A stretch of DNA of 39,337 nt from Calditrichota bacterium (GCA_018263585.1 JAANWZ010000017.1:1-39337); one strand, 5' to 3'. Positions 13,671 through 22,904 are shown, counted from the stretch's first letter. The notes: a model not told the origin generated them from the letters alone. Program-made: numbers and translations.

Positions 13671-15659
13671 ATGTCCGCACATTCACCCCTGGCGCGCGTC
13701 GCGACCGCCGCGATCGTGTTCGCGCTAGCTGCCGGCGCCGCGCGCGCATTCCCGCCGACTGCGCACGAGATCGCCGCGCTCGACCGCCCCGGCGGACTCC
13801 GCCTCTCGCCCGACGGCGAACGGTTGATCTACCTGCTCACCACGCACGACTACGATCCCGCCGCCTCGTACGACCCCGCCGACGATCTCGCCGGCTGGAC
13901 GAGCGACCGCCAGCTCTGGCTCGCATTCACTGACGGCCGCGAGCCGAGGCAGCTCACGTTCGGCGAAAAGGTGAGTCACCCGCGCTGGTCGCCGGACGGC
14001 GAACGGATCGCGTTTCTCCGTGACGGTCAGATCCACGTGCTCTTACTCGCCGGCGGGGAAGCGGAACCCGTCGCCACCGGCGATCTCGAGCCCGGCGCGT
14101 TCGCGTGGTCGCCGGACGGCGCCCGGTTCGCATTCCTCGCAACCCCGCCGCTCCCGACCGAACGGAAGGAGGAGAAGTGGGCGAACGGCGGTGTCGAGAC
14201 GTACGGCGAGGAATGGCGCAACGACGTGCTCTACGTCGTCCCGGCGACGGGTGGCGAACCGCGCGCCGTGTATCAGGGACCGAAGCACGTCGTCGATTTC
14301 ACGTGGTCGCCCGACGGCCGCCGGTTCGCCGTGCTGCTCAGCGAATCGTCCGACCCGTACTACACGTACAGCCTGCGGGTGCCGGCGATCATCGACGCGG
14401 AGACCGGGCAGATCGTGCGCGAACTTGCGGGCGAACCGCGCGGCGTGGACAACCTGCGCTGGTCGCCCGACGGCCGTTACGTCGCCTATGCGACCGGGAT
14501 CGGCACGCTCTCGCTGATGAACACGCTGCGCGTGCATGACCTCGAGGCGGGCGTCTTCCACGACGCGACGGAGGGGATGGACGCGACGATCTACGGCTTC
14601 GTCTGGCACCCGGACGGCGACTGCATCTACGCCCACATCGTTGAAAAAACCCGCTCCGCGCTCTACCGCCTGTGCCCCGCGGGCACGAAACGCGAGAAGC
14701 TCGAGTACGTGGACCGCGTCCTTTCCGGCACGCTTACGATCGACGCCGACGCGCGCCGGCTCGCCGCGCTCAGCTCGACCCCGTTCGACCCGCACACGCC
14801 GACCGTGTTCGACCTGAAGAAGGAACGCTACTCGATCCCGGTCAACCTCAACGAGCATGCGGATCGCTGGCCGCGCGGCGAGGTGCGGATCGTGAGCTGG
14901 ACGAACCCGGAAGGCGTGGAAATCGAAGGCCTGCTGATGCTGCCGCCGGACCGTGACTACGGCGAGCCCGGAGTGTTGATGGTGGTGCCGCACGGCGGGC
15001 CTGATTCGGTCACGATGCAGTCGTGGTCGAGCTGGACGCGCTACTTCTCATCGCGCGGGTACGCGGTGCTGCGGCCGAACTACCGCGGCGGGCTCGGCTA
15101 CGGCTTCGAGTTCTACGCCGCCAACCGCGGCCGGCTCGGCGAAATCGAGTTCGCCGACATCGAGAGCGGCGTCGATCATCTGCTCGCGGAGAACGTCGCG
15201 CACGCGGACAGCCTCGTGTACGGCGGCTGGTCGTGGGGCGGGTACATCACCGACTGGACGATCGGCCACACCGACCGCTACGCCGCAGCCGTCTCCGGAG
15301 CGAGCGTCTCCGACCCGGTGTCCGGCTACGCGCTCTCCGACATAAATCGCGGCGTCGCCGCGGAATGGGAATACAAGGGGAACCCGTGGTTCGAGACGGG
15401 CCAGTTCGACGAGAGCGCGCCGTGGCGGTGGTTCAGCGAGGTGAGCACGCCCACGCTCGTGCTGCACGGCGAAAACGACCGGCGCGTGCCGCTCGCGCAG
15501 AGCGTGATCCTCTACCGCGCGCTCAGGGACGCCGGCGTGCCGGTCACGTTCTACGTTTACCCGCGCGAACCCCACGGCCCCCGTGAGCCGGCACACGTAG
15601 AACACTACCTCACCGTCTGGGCGCAGTGGTACGACCGCTGGCTCACGGAGTCGGAATGA
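13671..15659 (+). CDS. Exported S9 family (prolyl oligopeptidase-type) peptidase
   Basis: This 662-residue serine peptidase carries a signal peptide (about residues 1-25, ending AGAARA). A WD40-like beta-propeller with repeated WSPDG motifs (residues about 40-380) is followed by an alpha/beta hydrolase domain. The catalytic triad is S521 in GGWSWGGY, D603 in HGENDRRVP and H635 in EPHGPREPAH. It should act in the periplasm or outside, cleaving short peptides or acylated peptides. GGAGG precedes the ATG. It ends at 15659, where repeats begin. Confidence 0.94.
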   Translation: MSAHSPLARVATAAIVFALAAGAARAFPPTAHEIAALDRPGGLRLSPDGERLIYLLTTHDYDPAASYDPADDLAGWTSDRQLWLAFTDGREPRQLTFGEKVSHPRWSPDGERIAFLRDGQIHVLLLAGGEAEPVATGDLEPGAFAWSPDGARFAFLATPPLPTERKEEKWANGGVETYGEEWRNDVLYVVPATGGEPRAVYQGPKHVVDFTWSPDGRRFAVLLSESSDPYYTYSLRVPAIIDAETGQIVRELAGEPRGVDNLRWSPDGRYVAYATGIGTLSLMNTLRVHDLEAGVFHDATEGMDATIYGFVWHPDGDCIYAHIVEKTRSALYRLCPAGTKREKLEYVDRVLSGTLTIDADARRLAALSSTPFDPHTPTVFDLKKERYSIPVNLNEHADRWPRGEVRIVSWTNPEGVEIEGLLMLPPDRDYGEPGVLMVVPHGGPDSVTMQSWSSWTRYFSSRGYAVLRPNYRGGLGYGFEFYAANRGRLGEIEFADIESGVDHLLAENVAHADSLVYGGWSWGGYITDWTIGHTDRYAAAVSGASVSDPVSGYALSDINRGVAAEWEYKGNPWFETGQFDESAPWRWFSEVSTPTLVLHGENDRRVPLAQSVILYRALRDAGVPVTFYVYPREPHGPREPAHVEHYLTVWAQWYDRWLTESE

Positions 15660-16057
15660 ACACGGACAGATGACTGCGGCGAACCCGCATGCCCGCGGGG
15701 ATCCGCAGGATCACCTCGGCTCGCACACCAGGTCGCGTGCCCCTGTGACAGCCGGGCGGGCGAGCCCGCACGGGCGACACCGATTCTACGGAGGGTGACC
15801 CCGGCTTCCGCGAAGCCGGGCTACGCGGCGGGTGGCCCCGAGCTTGCTGGGTGGCCCGGGGCTTGTCGAGTGGACTCCGGGGACGCTTGCGAGCAAGCGT
15901 CCCCGAAATGGGCCGCGCTTGACGAGCAAGCGCGGGCACGAGTATGTGAAATGGGCCGCGCTTGACGAGCAAGCGCGGGCACGAGTATGTGGGTGAAACG
16001 TGCGAGCGGGGCGGACGTGAGACCCGAGGCGGAAGCCCCGGGCTGCCCACCGACCGC
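15660..16057. repeat. Intergenic repeat block with a 43-bp tandem duplication
   Basis: The block holds a GGGCGAGCCCGCACGGGCGA segment (15757-15776) related to 5845-5870 and 29665-29690, and two GGTGGCCCGGGGCTTG segments (15831-15868). A perfect GGGGACGCTTGC/GCAAGCGTCCCC palindrome follows at 15879-15904, then two identical 43-bp copies at 15905-15947 and 15948-15990, each with a CGCGCTTG/CAAGCGCG hairpin. A GAGGCGGAAGCCCC palindrome lies near 16025. No gene is seen. Confidence 0.8.
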
Positions 16058-17008
16058 TCATCCCTGCGGGCGCGGGGGTGGTGTCTGTCTCGGGGTGCTC
16101 GCATCGTCCGACGGCTTCAGGTCGTCCGGCGACTTGAACACCTGGTTGTACACCCCTTCATAGACGAGGTACACGGTGCGTTCGTCGCCGTACCGAACGT
16201 AGTAGCGGCGCTCGTTCTCCGGGTCGAGGTAGAACCGGATCGGCACCTCGTCGCCCCATTCGAGGCCGACTCGCAGCGTCGCGTCCGGGTGGGCCCAGTC
16301 AACCGTTTCGTAGTCCGCGGGCTCCGGGAACTCCGAGGTTCTCATCCGCGAGATCGCCGACTGCACGCGCACCGCTTTCGGCTTGTCCACTGCGACGGTG
16401 TCGCCGTCCACGGTCATCGTCCAGTTGTCGCCGTCGCGGTAGAGTGAGTACTCATCCGTTTCGATCGTGACGATGTCGTGCTGCTGGTGCGGGAAGATCG
16501 ACCGGTCGCGCCAGTTTTCCGCGGAGCGGCTGAGCGTTGTCTTGTAGGTGCCGTTCACGAGATACACGGTCTCTTCGTCAGCGAGGCGCGCGTAGCTCTG
16601 CCGGTAGGAATCGGCGGCCTTGCCGAGCACGAGCCGGGTTTCCACGCTGTCTTCGCGCACGGTGAGCGCGACGCCCGCGGTGTCCACCTCGAACTCGGAC
16701 CAGCGGTCCTTGCTCGACGTCACCTCCGATTCGATCCGCATTTCGGTGAGCTTCTCGAGCATCTGGCTGACGTAGCGCGGGTTCGCGCGATACTCGATCG
16801 GATTCGTCAGATACCAGCCGTCCCCGCGCCGCTCGAGCGTGACCGTCTGCCCGCCGCGCATGATCTCCACTTCGTCGATCGTCGTCGTATCGATTTCGAC
16901 GAGGTAGCTCTCTTCGGCCGTCGGGACGCTCGACTGCTCGAGCAGCACGAAGATGACCCAGAGCACGATCACGACCCCGACGAGGATGAGCAGTTGTTTC
17001 ATCTTCAT
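16058..17008 (-). CDS. DUF4340 membrane-anchored protein
   Basis: This 316-residue protein has one N-terminal transmembrane helix (LLILVGVVIVLWVIFVLL, about residues 5-22). A long extracytoplasmic beta-rich part follows with the repeated DUF4340 pattern (VTLERRGDGWYLTNP, then DNWTMTVDGD). DUF4340 genes commonly follow gldG-type genes, and here the ATG at 17008 overlaps the stop of that gene as ATGA. It probably forms part of the same ABC-type complex; its exact task is unknown. The tail is Pro-rich. It is the last gene of the leftward operon. Confidence 0.85.
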   Translation of the reverse strand: MKMKQLLILVGVVIVLWVIFVLLEQSSVPTAEESYLVEIDTTTIDEVEIMRGGQTVTLERRGDGWYLTNPIEYRANPRYVSQMLEKLTEMRIESEVTSSKDRWSEFEVDTAGVALTVREDSVETRLVLGKAADSYRQSYARLADEETVYLVNGTYKTTLSRSAENWRDRSIFPHQQHDIVTIETDEYSLYRDGDNWTMTVDGDTVAVDKPKAVRVQSAISRMRTSEFPEPADYETVDWAHPDATLRVGLEWGDEVPIRFYLDPENERRYYVRYGDERTVYLVYEGVYNQVFKSPDDLKPSDDASTPRQTPPPRPQG

Positions 17009-18630
17009 TGCGCCAACTCCTCCTCGTAGCGACGATTGCGGCGCACCTGCCAGTAGACGATCCCGATCAGGATCGCGAGCAGCGGCGGGCCGAACCAGTT
17101 CACGTACTTCCACACCTGCTTCTGCCCCTGGCTGATCTCCTTGAGCGGCCGCATTTCGAACTCACGCCCGCGCAGCGCGATCAGGTCGGTGTCGCCGGCG
17201 AGCCAGTCGACCGCATTCAGCAGCAGGTACACGTTCGCCGGGTTGCTCAGGTAGCCGTCGAGGATGAAATTGCCGTCGCCGAGCACGAACATGCGCGTGT
17301 CCTCGGGCGCCTTCTCGGGCATGCCTGCGATTTCGATCGGCGCGCCGTCGTCAGCGACCGGCGGCTGCTCCGCACCGGCGAACCGGCTCGCGAACGGCCC
17401 TTCCAGCATCGCGCCGAGCACGACATGCTCGCGGTCGAACATGTCGTCGCTCCACGTCTGCGTCGCGTTGATCGAAAACCGCCCGCTCTGCACCATCGAG
17501 CGCGGCCCGCTGTACATCACAGGCGTCAGCTCCAACCCCTTTTCGCGAGCGAGGCTCGTGTCGATCGTGGAGGCGAAGAACAGGCTCACCATGTTGATGT
17601 TCTCGATGACGACCGCGTTGTCGTTGAACGTGGTCACGTTCGGGAAGAACGGGTACTTGATCGTGTTCTGCACGGTGAAGAACCCGCGCCGCTCCTGCAC
17701 GTTGATCATGCTCGCGTTCTGGTCGGCGACGAGGTTGGCGTTGACGCGGAACCCGTACGCGCTCGTCCAGTCATCGAGCCCGAGCCGCATGTCGCTCGCG
17801 GTCCCGGCCTGCAGGTTCGCCTTGATCGGCGAATACATCCACGCGACTTCGCCGCCGGTCACGATGTACTCGTCGATCTTCAGCTTCTCCGCGTCGCTGA
17901 ACTTCTGCGACGGGTTGAGGATCACGAGCACGTTGATGTCGTCCGGGACGGCCTCCGCCTCCTGCAGGTTGACCTGCTCCACCTCGTAGTTGTTCTTGAT
18001 CACGTTGACCGCCTGCGCGATCGTCGCCGCCTGCGCATCGAGCCCGCGCTGCGCCTGCTGCTGCGTCGGATCGGGCTCACCGTGACCCTGCACGAACCCG
18101 ACCTTGTACTCCTGCTGGTTCGTGAGCCGCTTGATCAGCGAGGTGATGTTGTATTCGAGGCCCGACACGTTCTGCAGCGTCGGGATCGTCTCCTGCTGGT
18201 CCTCGTAGAGGAACACGGCGCCGAGATAGACCCGCTTCAGCTCGAGCTGGTCCTTGTTCCACACGTTCTCCTGGAACGGGGGAATCCGGTATTTCTGCGC
18301 CTCGGCTTCCAGTTCCTCGTCGCTGCCCGGGTCGATGAACTCGTAGCGGAACTCGCCGCCGCCGTACGCGCGGTAGCCCGCGAGCAGGTCGTTCAGGAAC
18401 CGCTTCGTATCCTTCAGTTGCGGCGACAGGTTCTCGCTCGCGAACACCTTGACCGTCAACGGCTCTTCCAGGTTGCGCACGACCTTCTTCGACGCGTCCG
18501 AGAGGCTGAACAGCTTCTCCTCGGTGAGGTCGAGCCGGATGAAGCGCGTGTTGGCGATCAGGTTGAGCAGGACGAGGATCGCAACGACGAGCACGATGCC
18601 GATGGTCGTTTGAATCTTCGACACTTTCAC
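17005..18630 (-). CDS. gldG: GldG-like ABC transporter auxiliary protein
   Basis: The 541-residue protein starts with a transmembrane helix (IGIVLVVAILVLLNLIA). A large periplasmic part of the Gldg/ABC_transp_aux type follows: TRFIRLDLTEEKLFSLSDASKKVV, then LTVKVFASENLSPQL, then KVGFVQGHGEPD and NVLVILNPSQKFSDAEKLKIDEYI. It ends with a helix (LLAILIGIVYWQVRRNRR). GldG works with GldF and GldA in an ABC complex needed for gliding in Flavobacterium, but relatives occur in many non-gliding bacteria. The start was placed at the GTG at 18630, which has GGGAGG 7 nt upstream; a GTG at 18645 is possible. The previous gene ends 18 nt upstream. Confidence 0.88.
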   Translation of the reverse strand: MKVSKIQTTIGIVLVVAILVLLNLIANTRFIRLDLTEEKLFSLSDASKKVVRNLEEPLTVKVFASENLSPQLKDTKRFLNDLLAGYRAYGGGEFRYEFIDPGSDEELEAEAQKYRIPPFQENVWNKDQLELKRVYLGAVFLYEDQQETIPTLQNVSGLEYNITSLIKRLTNQQEYKVGFVQGHGEPDPTQQQAQRGLDAQAATIAQAVNVIKNNYEVEQVNLQEAEAVPDDINVLVILNPSQKFSDAEKLKIDEYIVTGGEVAWMYSPIKANLQAGTASDMRLGLDDWTSAYGFRVNANLVADQNASMINVQERRGFFTVQNTIKYPFFPNVTTFNDNAVVIENINMVSLFFASTIDTSLAREKGLELTPVMYSGPRSMVQSGRFSINATQTWSDDMFDREHVVLGAMLEGPFASRFAGAEQPPVADDGAPIEIAGMPEKAPEDTRMFVLGDGNFILDGYLSNPANVYLLLNAVDWLAGDTDLIALRGREFEMRPLKEISQGQKQVWKYVNWFGPPLLAILIGIVYWQVRRNRRYEEELAQ

Positions 18631-18648
18631 GGTTTCGCCTCCCACGCT

Positions 18649-19365
18649 TCACAGGAACTTGCGCTGGGTCATCGCCCGGCTCGCGAGCAGCAGCACAAGG
18701 AAGATGAGACTGAGGAAGTAGATCACGTCACGGCTGTCGAGCACGCCGCGCGCGATGTTCTGGAAATGGTACGTCGTGCTCAGGTACTGGATGATGTCCG
18801 CGAGCGGTGGCGGGATCACGATCGCCGCGAACACGAGCACCGCGAGCGCCGCGCTCACCGCGAAACTGAGGATGAACGCGACGATCTGGCTCTCGGTGAG
18901 CGCGCTCCCGAGCAGGCCGACGCCGAGGTAGCCGGCGCCGAGCAGGAGCAGGCCGATGTAGCCCGCCGCGATCGACCCGACAGGCGCGTCCCCGAGCACG
19001 ATGATCGTGAACGGATAGACGAACGTGAGCACGAGCGCAACCGCGTAGAGCACGAACGCGGCGAGGAACTTGCCGAAGATCACGTCGAAATCCCGCACCG
19101 GCATCGTCACCAGCAGCTCGAGTGTCCCGCTCTTCCGTTCCTCGCTGATCAGGCGCATGCTGATCGCGGGCGCGAACACGACGAGCAGGAACGGGAGGAT
19201 GTCGAAGATGCTGCGCAGGTGGGCGAGGTTCTCCTTGAACAGGTTGAGCGTGAAGAACCAGCCTGTGATCAGGAGGAACACGGCGAGCACGATGTACGCG
19301 GTCGGGTTCGCGAAGTAGCTGCGCATCTCTCTGCGCCAGACGGCGCCGATGACGCTCCAGTTCAT
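18649..19365 (-). CDS. ABC-2 type permease (GldF-like)
   Basis: This 238-residue inner membrane protein has about six transmembrane helices: TAYIVLAVFLLITGWFF, ILPFLLVVFAPAIS, AFVLYAVALVLTFVYPFTIIVL, AGYIGLLLLGAGYLGVGLLG, FAVSAALAVLVFAAIVI and VIYFLSLIFLVLLL. RREMRSYFANP at the start and RLISEERKSGTLELLVTMPV are hallmarks of ABC-2 permeases of the GldF branch. It should form the channel with the ATPase whose stop overlaps its ATG (ATGA), and it is followed by the gldG-like gene. The transported substrate is unknown. Confidence 0.9.
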   Translation of the reverse strand: MNWSVIGAVWRREMRSYFANPTAYIVLAVFLLITGWFFTLNLFKENLAHLRSIFDILPFLLVVFAPAISMRLISEERKSGTLELLVTMPVRDFDVIFGKFLAAFVLYAVALVLTFVYPFTIIVLGDAPVGSIAAGYIGLLLLGAGYLGVGLLGSALTESQIVAFILSFAVSAALAVLVFAAIVIPPPLADIIQYLSTTYHFQNIARGVLDSRDVIYFLSLIFLVLLLASRAMTQRKFL

Positions 19366-20330
19366 GCCGCCACCTCCTCGACCGGGACAGCCGGTTCATC
19401 TCTGCGCGTGAGCTGGCGGAAGATCGACTCCAGGCTCTCGACGCGGCGTGTCATCCCGAGCAGCGTCCACCCCTGCTGCACGCAGAGCCGGAAGATGTCG
19501 CTGCGCGGGTCGCTCGTCGTGCCCGTCGCGATCTGGAACTGCTTCACGTTCGCTTCCGAGTTCTGCTCGCGGTCCACCGTCTCCACGCCGGCGATCGCGA
19601 GCAGCTTTTCGCCCGCATCGTCCGGCGCGCCGTGAACCTGGAGCGTAATCACCGGCCGCCCCTGGAACCGGTGCTGCAGCTGCTCCGGGGTCCCGTCCGC
19701 GACGAGTTTGCCCTGGTGGATGATCACGACCCGGTCGCACGTCGCCTGCACCTCCGGCAGGATGTGCGTCGAGAGGATCACCGTCTTCTCCTCGCCGAGC
19801 TTCCTGATCAGGTCGCGGATTTCCACGATCTGGTTCGGGTCGAGGCCGATCGTCGGCTCGTCGAGCACGAGCACCTTCGGGTCATGCAGCATCGCCTGCG
19901 CGAGCCCGACCCGCTGGCGGAACCCCTTCGACAGCTTGCTGATCGGCTGGCCGAGACGGTGCTGCAGGCCGGTCACTTCCACCATCGTCCGGATCCGGTG
20001 CTTCTGCTCCCCGTTCGGGATCTGGCGGACGTCCGCGATGTGCTTCAGGTACTCGTACACGGTGAGGTCGTGGTACAACGGGGTGTTTTCCGGCAGGTAG
20101 CCGATCATCGCCCGCGTCTTCAGGCTTTCCTCGGTGACGTCGCGCCCGTCGATCGTGATCCGGCCCTCGTTCGGCGGGTAGAAGCCGGTGATCACCTTCA
20201 TCGTCGTTGTCTTGCCGGCTCCGTTCGGCCCGAGGAAGCCGAGAATCTCGCCGCGGGCGACGTCGAACGAGATGTCATCGACCGCCGGAAAGTTCCCGTA
20301 GTACTTCTTCAGGTGCTCGATGTGGATCAT
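19362..20330 (-). CDS. ABC transporter ATP-binding protein (GldA-like)
   Basis: The 322-residue ATPase has Walker A GPNGAGKTTT (about residues 34-43), the Q-loop region GYLPENTPLY, the signature SKGFRQRVGLAQ, and Walker B VLVLDEPTIGLDP followed by the switch His in ILSTHILPE. A C-terminal extension of about 100 residues beyond the nucleotide-binding core is typical of the GldA/NatA type. The ATG at 20330 follows GGAGGGGGA. First gene of the four-gene operon (ATPase, permease, gldG-like, DUF4340), joined to the permease gene by an ATGA overlap. Confidence 0.93.
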   Translation of the reverse strand: MIHIEHLKKYYGNFPAVDDISFDVARGEILGFLGPNGAGKTTTMKVITGFYPPNEGRITIDGRDVTEESLKTRAMIGYLPENTPLYHDLTVYEYLKHIADVRQIPNGEQKHRIRTMVEVTGLQHRLGQPISKLSKGFRQRVGLAQAMLHDPKVLVLDEPTIGLDPNQIVEIRDLIRKLGEEKTVILSTHILPEVQATCDRVVIIHQGKLVADGTPEQLQHRFQGRPVITLQVHGAPDDAGEKLLAIAGVETVDREQNSEANVKQFQIATGTTSDPRSDIFRLCVQQGWTLLGMTRRVESLESIFRQLTRRDEPAVPVEEVAA

Positions 20331-20412
20331 GCGCGATCCCCCTCCACTGGTGTGAGCAGTCAGGCTCGATCGCCTCTCTATCATTGTTCGTTTTTCATGA
20401 CCACGGGCCGGT

Positions 20413-20420
20413 CAACGATA
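20413..20420 (-). promoter_or_regulatory. Possible -10 box TATCGTTG for the ABC operon
   Basis: On the minus strand TATCGTTG lies about 83 nt upstream of the ATPase ATG in the locally A+T-rich divergent region 20331-20430. It is only a partial match to the box used elsewhere. The remainder of 20421-20660 shows no gene. Confidence 0.3.
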
Positions 20421-20678
20421 CAAAAATCCGGTTCGCGCTCCAAGCTCGAGCGCACACCGTCCCGGCCTGTCTGAGTCGGATGCGGTGCCCCGGTATCTCC
20501 CCGCTCCCGGCGGCGTTGCGTGGTCTCCCTTGTTCAACCTGTATCTACGTTGGTTCGCTCGCGCGGTTCCCGCCGCTCCCGGAGACGGTTGCCGCGCCGG
20601 AGCTCGCCCGCGCCCGCCCCGGTCGCGAGTGAGATCGCAGCTCTTGCCCGGAGCGAACGCCGGCCGCATCTTCCCGCC

Positions 20679-21713
20679 ATGAACGAAACCCGCGACCCGG
20701 TGCTCGCTCACCTGAGCGAGCGGCTGCGCGCGACGCTGTCCGCGGAGGGGTTCGAGGTGGAAACGAGCCCGCTGCAGTACGGCGTCCGGCTCGCGATCAC
20801 CGACCAGAACCTGCCCGACGACCGCGGCCGGCCGTCATCCGCGCGCGGCGTGCTCTACCACAGCGTGAAAAAGCGGCGCCTGAGCTGGGTGCCGGAGGGG
20901 AGGAACGACTCCGCGCTCGCGACCCTGCTCGCCGGCCGCGTGCGCGACCTGATCGGCGAGCGCGAGCGGAAACAGAACCGCGGCCGCGGCGCGATCGGGG
21001 CGGTCGAACGCGGGCTCGCGTGCTGGGTCGGCACGGACGAGGCCGGCAAGGGCGACCTGTTCGGCCCGCTCGTCGCCGGCGGGTTCGTCGCCGACGCCGA
21101 GATCGCCGGCGAGCTGCTGCGCGAAGGAGTGCGCGACTCGAAGGAGCTGAAACGTGCGTCCGTGGAGCGACTGGCCGAAACGCTGCGCGCGCGCTGGCCG
21201 GACCGGTGCCACGTCGTGATCATTCCGGCGCGGCGCTACAACGAGCTGCACAATTCGTTCCGCACGCGCGGCGGCGCCAACGGCGTGCTCGGCTGGGCGC
21301 ACGCGACGCTGATCAGAGAGGCGCTCGCCGGGCCGCGTCCGATCGACGGCGCGGTCGTTGACCGGTTCGGCGGCGAACAGCGGATCCGGGTCCATCTCGA
21401 GCAGCTCGCCGTGCCGTTGAAAACGCTCATACTCCGGCCGCAGGGGGAGTCGAACCCCGCGGTCGCGGCGGGGGCGATCCTCGCGCGCGACCGGTTCGAA
21501 CGCGCGCTCGACGCGATCGGCAAGCGGCTCGGCTTTCGACCCCACCCCGGCGCGGGCCGCGAGGCGATCGCCGACCTCCGCCGCCTCGCCGCCGATCATC
21601 GCGACGAGCTCCCGGAGTATGTGAAAACGCACTTCAAACCAGTACGGAAAATTAGGGACAGACCCCTATTTCCGCAGTCGGAACGAGTATGTAATGATAA
21701 CCGCAGGAAGTAA
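20679..21713 (+). CDS. rnhC: Ribonuclease HIII
   Basis: This 344-residue enzyme removes RNA from RNA/DNA hybrids. An N-terminal TBP-like domain (about residues 10-95, QYGVRLAITDQN) distinguishes HIII from HII. The catalytic domain starts with GTDEAGKGDLFGPL (D120, E121), with further acidic residues in GVRDSKEL, VDRFGG and NPAVAAGAILARD. CATCTT ends 6 nt before the ATG and there is no Shine-Dalgarno, so translation may be leaderless. The last 22 codons (from about 21647) are encoded by an inverted repeat that also reaches the lpxB start, so the native C-terminus has probably been replaced. Confidence 0.92.
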   Translation: MNETRDPVLAHLSERLRATLSAEGFEVETSPLQYGVRLAITDQNLPDDRGRPSSARGVLYHSVKKRRLSWVPEGRNDSALATLLAGRVRDLIGERERKQNRGRGAIGAVERGLACWVGTDEAGKGDLFGPLVAGGFVADAEIAGELLREGVRDSKELKRASVERLAETLRARWPDRCHVVIIPARRYNELHNSFRTRGGANGVLGWAHATLIREALAGPRPIDGAVVDRFGGEQRIRVHLEQLAVPLKTLILRPQGESNPAVAAGAILARDRFERALDAIGKRLGFRPHPGAGREAIADLRRLAADHRDELPEYVKTHFKPVRKIRDRPLFPQSERVCNDNRRK

Positions 21714-21744
21714 AACAGGAAATAGGGGTCTGTCCCTAATTTTC
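21647..21744. repeat. Perfect 27-bp inverted repeat across the rnhC end and lpxB start
   Basis: The arms 21647-21673 and 21718-21744 are exact reverse complements and contain TTAGGGACAGACCCCTA; the spacer is 44 nt. The element supplies the last codons and stop of rnhC and ends 2 nt before the lpxB ATG. Its outer end contains TAATTTT, similar to the local -10 box. I recall GGGGTCTGTCCC-type repeats as widespread in bacteria, but have not checked this. Confidence 0.92.
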
Positions 21745-21746
21745 TC

Positions 21747-22895
21747 ATGCACGTCTTCTGGATCACAGGCGAGAGTTCGGGCGACCGCTACGCGGCGGAG
21801 CTGATCGGCGAGCTGGACCGGCTGCGCCCGCAGTGGACGCACTCCGGAATGGGCGGGGAGGCGATGCGCCGTGCGGGCGCGGAAATCGTCGCCGATCTCC
21901 GCGAGGCGACCCTGATGGGGCTCAGCGAGGTGCTCGGACAACTGCCCCGCCTGTTCCGGTTGCGCGCGCGCCTGCTCGACGCGATCGACCGTGGCCGCGT
22001 CCAGCTCGTCGTGCTCATCGACTACCCGGACTTCAACCTCGGCGTCGCGCGCGCGCTGCGGCGGAGGCTCGGCCGGCGCGTGTCGATCCTCTACTACGTG
22101 AGCCCGCAGGTGTGGGCGTGGCGGCGCTACCGTGCGAAAACGATCGCGCGGCTCGTCGATGCGATGGCGGTGCTGTTCCCGTTCGAGCTCGATGTTTATC
22201 GCCCGCACGGCCTCGAGACGGTTTTCTTCGGGCACCCGCTCGTCGGCGAAGTGACGCCGGCGCGGTCGGCCGTCCGACTCCGGGAGAAGTTCGACCTCGC
22301 CGGGGACGCGCGCCCGGTCGCGCTGCTGCCGGGCAGCCGGGAGCAGGAGGTCGAGCGTCACCTGCCCGTGCAGCTCGCTGCGGTGGCGCGGGTGCGCGAC
22401 AGGCTCGCGGAACCGGCGCCGGCGCTCGTCGCGCGCGCGAACACGGTGGACCGTGCGCTGCTCGCGAGACTGTGCGAGGGGCACGCGCGCGTACAAGTTG
22501 TCGAGGACAGCCGTGACGCGCTCGCCACCGCGCACGTCGCACTGGTAAAATCCGGCACATCCACGGTGGAGGCGCTGCTGATCGGCACGCCGTACGTGGT
22601 GATGTACAAGGTGAGCCCGATCACCTACGAGCTCGCGCGGCGCCTGATCCGCGGCGTGCGCCACATCGCGATGGTGAACGTGCTCGCGGACCGGGAGCTC
22701 GTGCCCGAGTGCGTGCAGGACGACGCGAACCCGGCGCACATCGCCGCCGAGCTCGAGCTGCTCTGGTCCGGCCGGCGCAGGGAAGAACAGGTCAACGGGC
22801 TCGCGGAGATCGCGAAAACACTCGGCGAACCCGGCGCGACGCGACGGCTCGCGGAATGGGTTGTCGCACGCTTCGGCAACCGGGACGCGTGCTGA
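21747..22895 (+). CDS. lpxB: Lipid-A-disaccharide synthase
   Basis: The 382-residue peripheral membrane glycosyltransferase (GT19) condenses UDP-diacylglucosamine with lipid X to form the lipid A disaccharide. Family marks are ITGESSGDRYAAELI at the start, SGMGGEAM, LIDYPDFNLGVARAL, YYVSPQVWAWRRYR, VFFGHPLVGE, ALLPGSREQEVERHLP and VKSGTSTVEALLIGTPYVVMYKVSP. The ATG at 21747 lies 2 nt behind the inverted repeat and lacks a Shine-Dalgarno sequence. It is followed by the DUF374 gene and lpxK; the three form a lipid A operon with rnhC upstream. Confidence 0.97.
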   Translation: MHVFWITGESSGDRYAAELIGELDRLRPQWTHSGMGGEAMRRAGAEIVADLREATLMGLSEVLGQLPRLFRLRARLLDAIDRGRVQLVVLIDYPDFNLGVARALRRRLGRRVSILYYVSPQVWAWRRYRAKTIARLVDAMAVLFPFELDVYRPHGLETVFFGHPLVGEVTPARSAVRLREKFDLAGDARPVALLPGSREQEVERHLPVQLAAVARVRDRLAEPAPALVARANTVDRALLARLCEGHARVQVVEDSRDALATAHVALVKSGTSTVEALLIGTPYVVMYKVSPITYELARRLIRGVRHIAMVNVLADRELVPECVQDDANPAHIAAELELLWSGRRREEQVNGLAEIAKTLGEPGATRRLAEWVVARFGNRDAC

Positions 22896-22904
22896 GGTGC
22901 TGCG

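Noticed and set aside
17008-19635. An 875-codon plus-strand frame opposite the ABC operon
   Set aside because: Composition is extreme (Arg, Asp, Val, Leu repeats) with no domain, while the minus strand carries well-conserved proteins with overlapping ATGA junctions.
16058-20330. Proof of gliding motility from the gldAFG-like operon
   Set aside because: Such cassettes occur widely in non-gliding bacteria, and no gldK-N, spr or T9SS genes are in the window.
21647-21744. Inverted repeat as a plain terminator of rnhC
   Set aside because: The arms begin inside the rnhC coding sequence and lack a proper T-run after the stem; the next gene starts 2 nt later.
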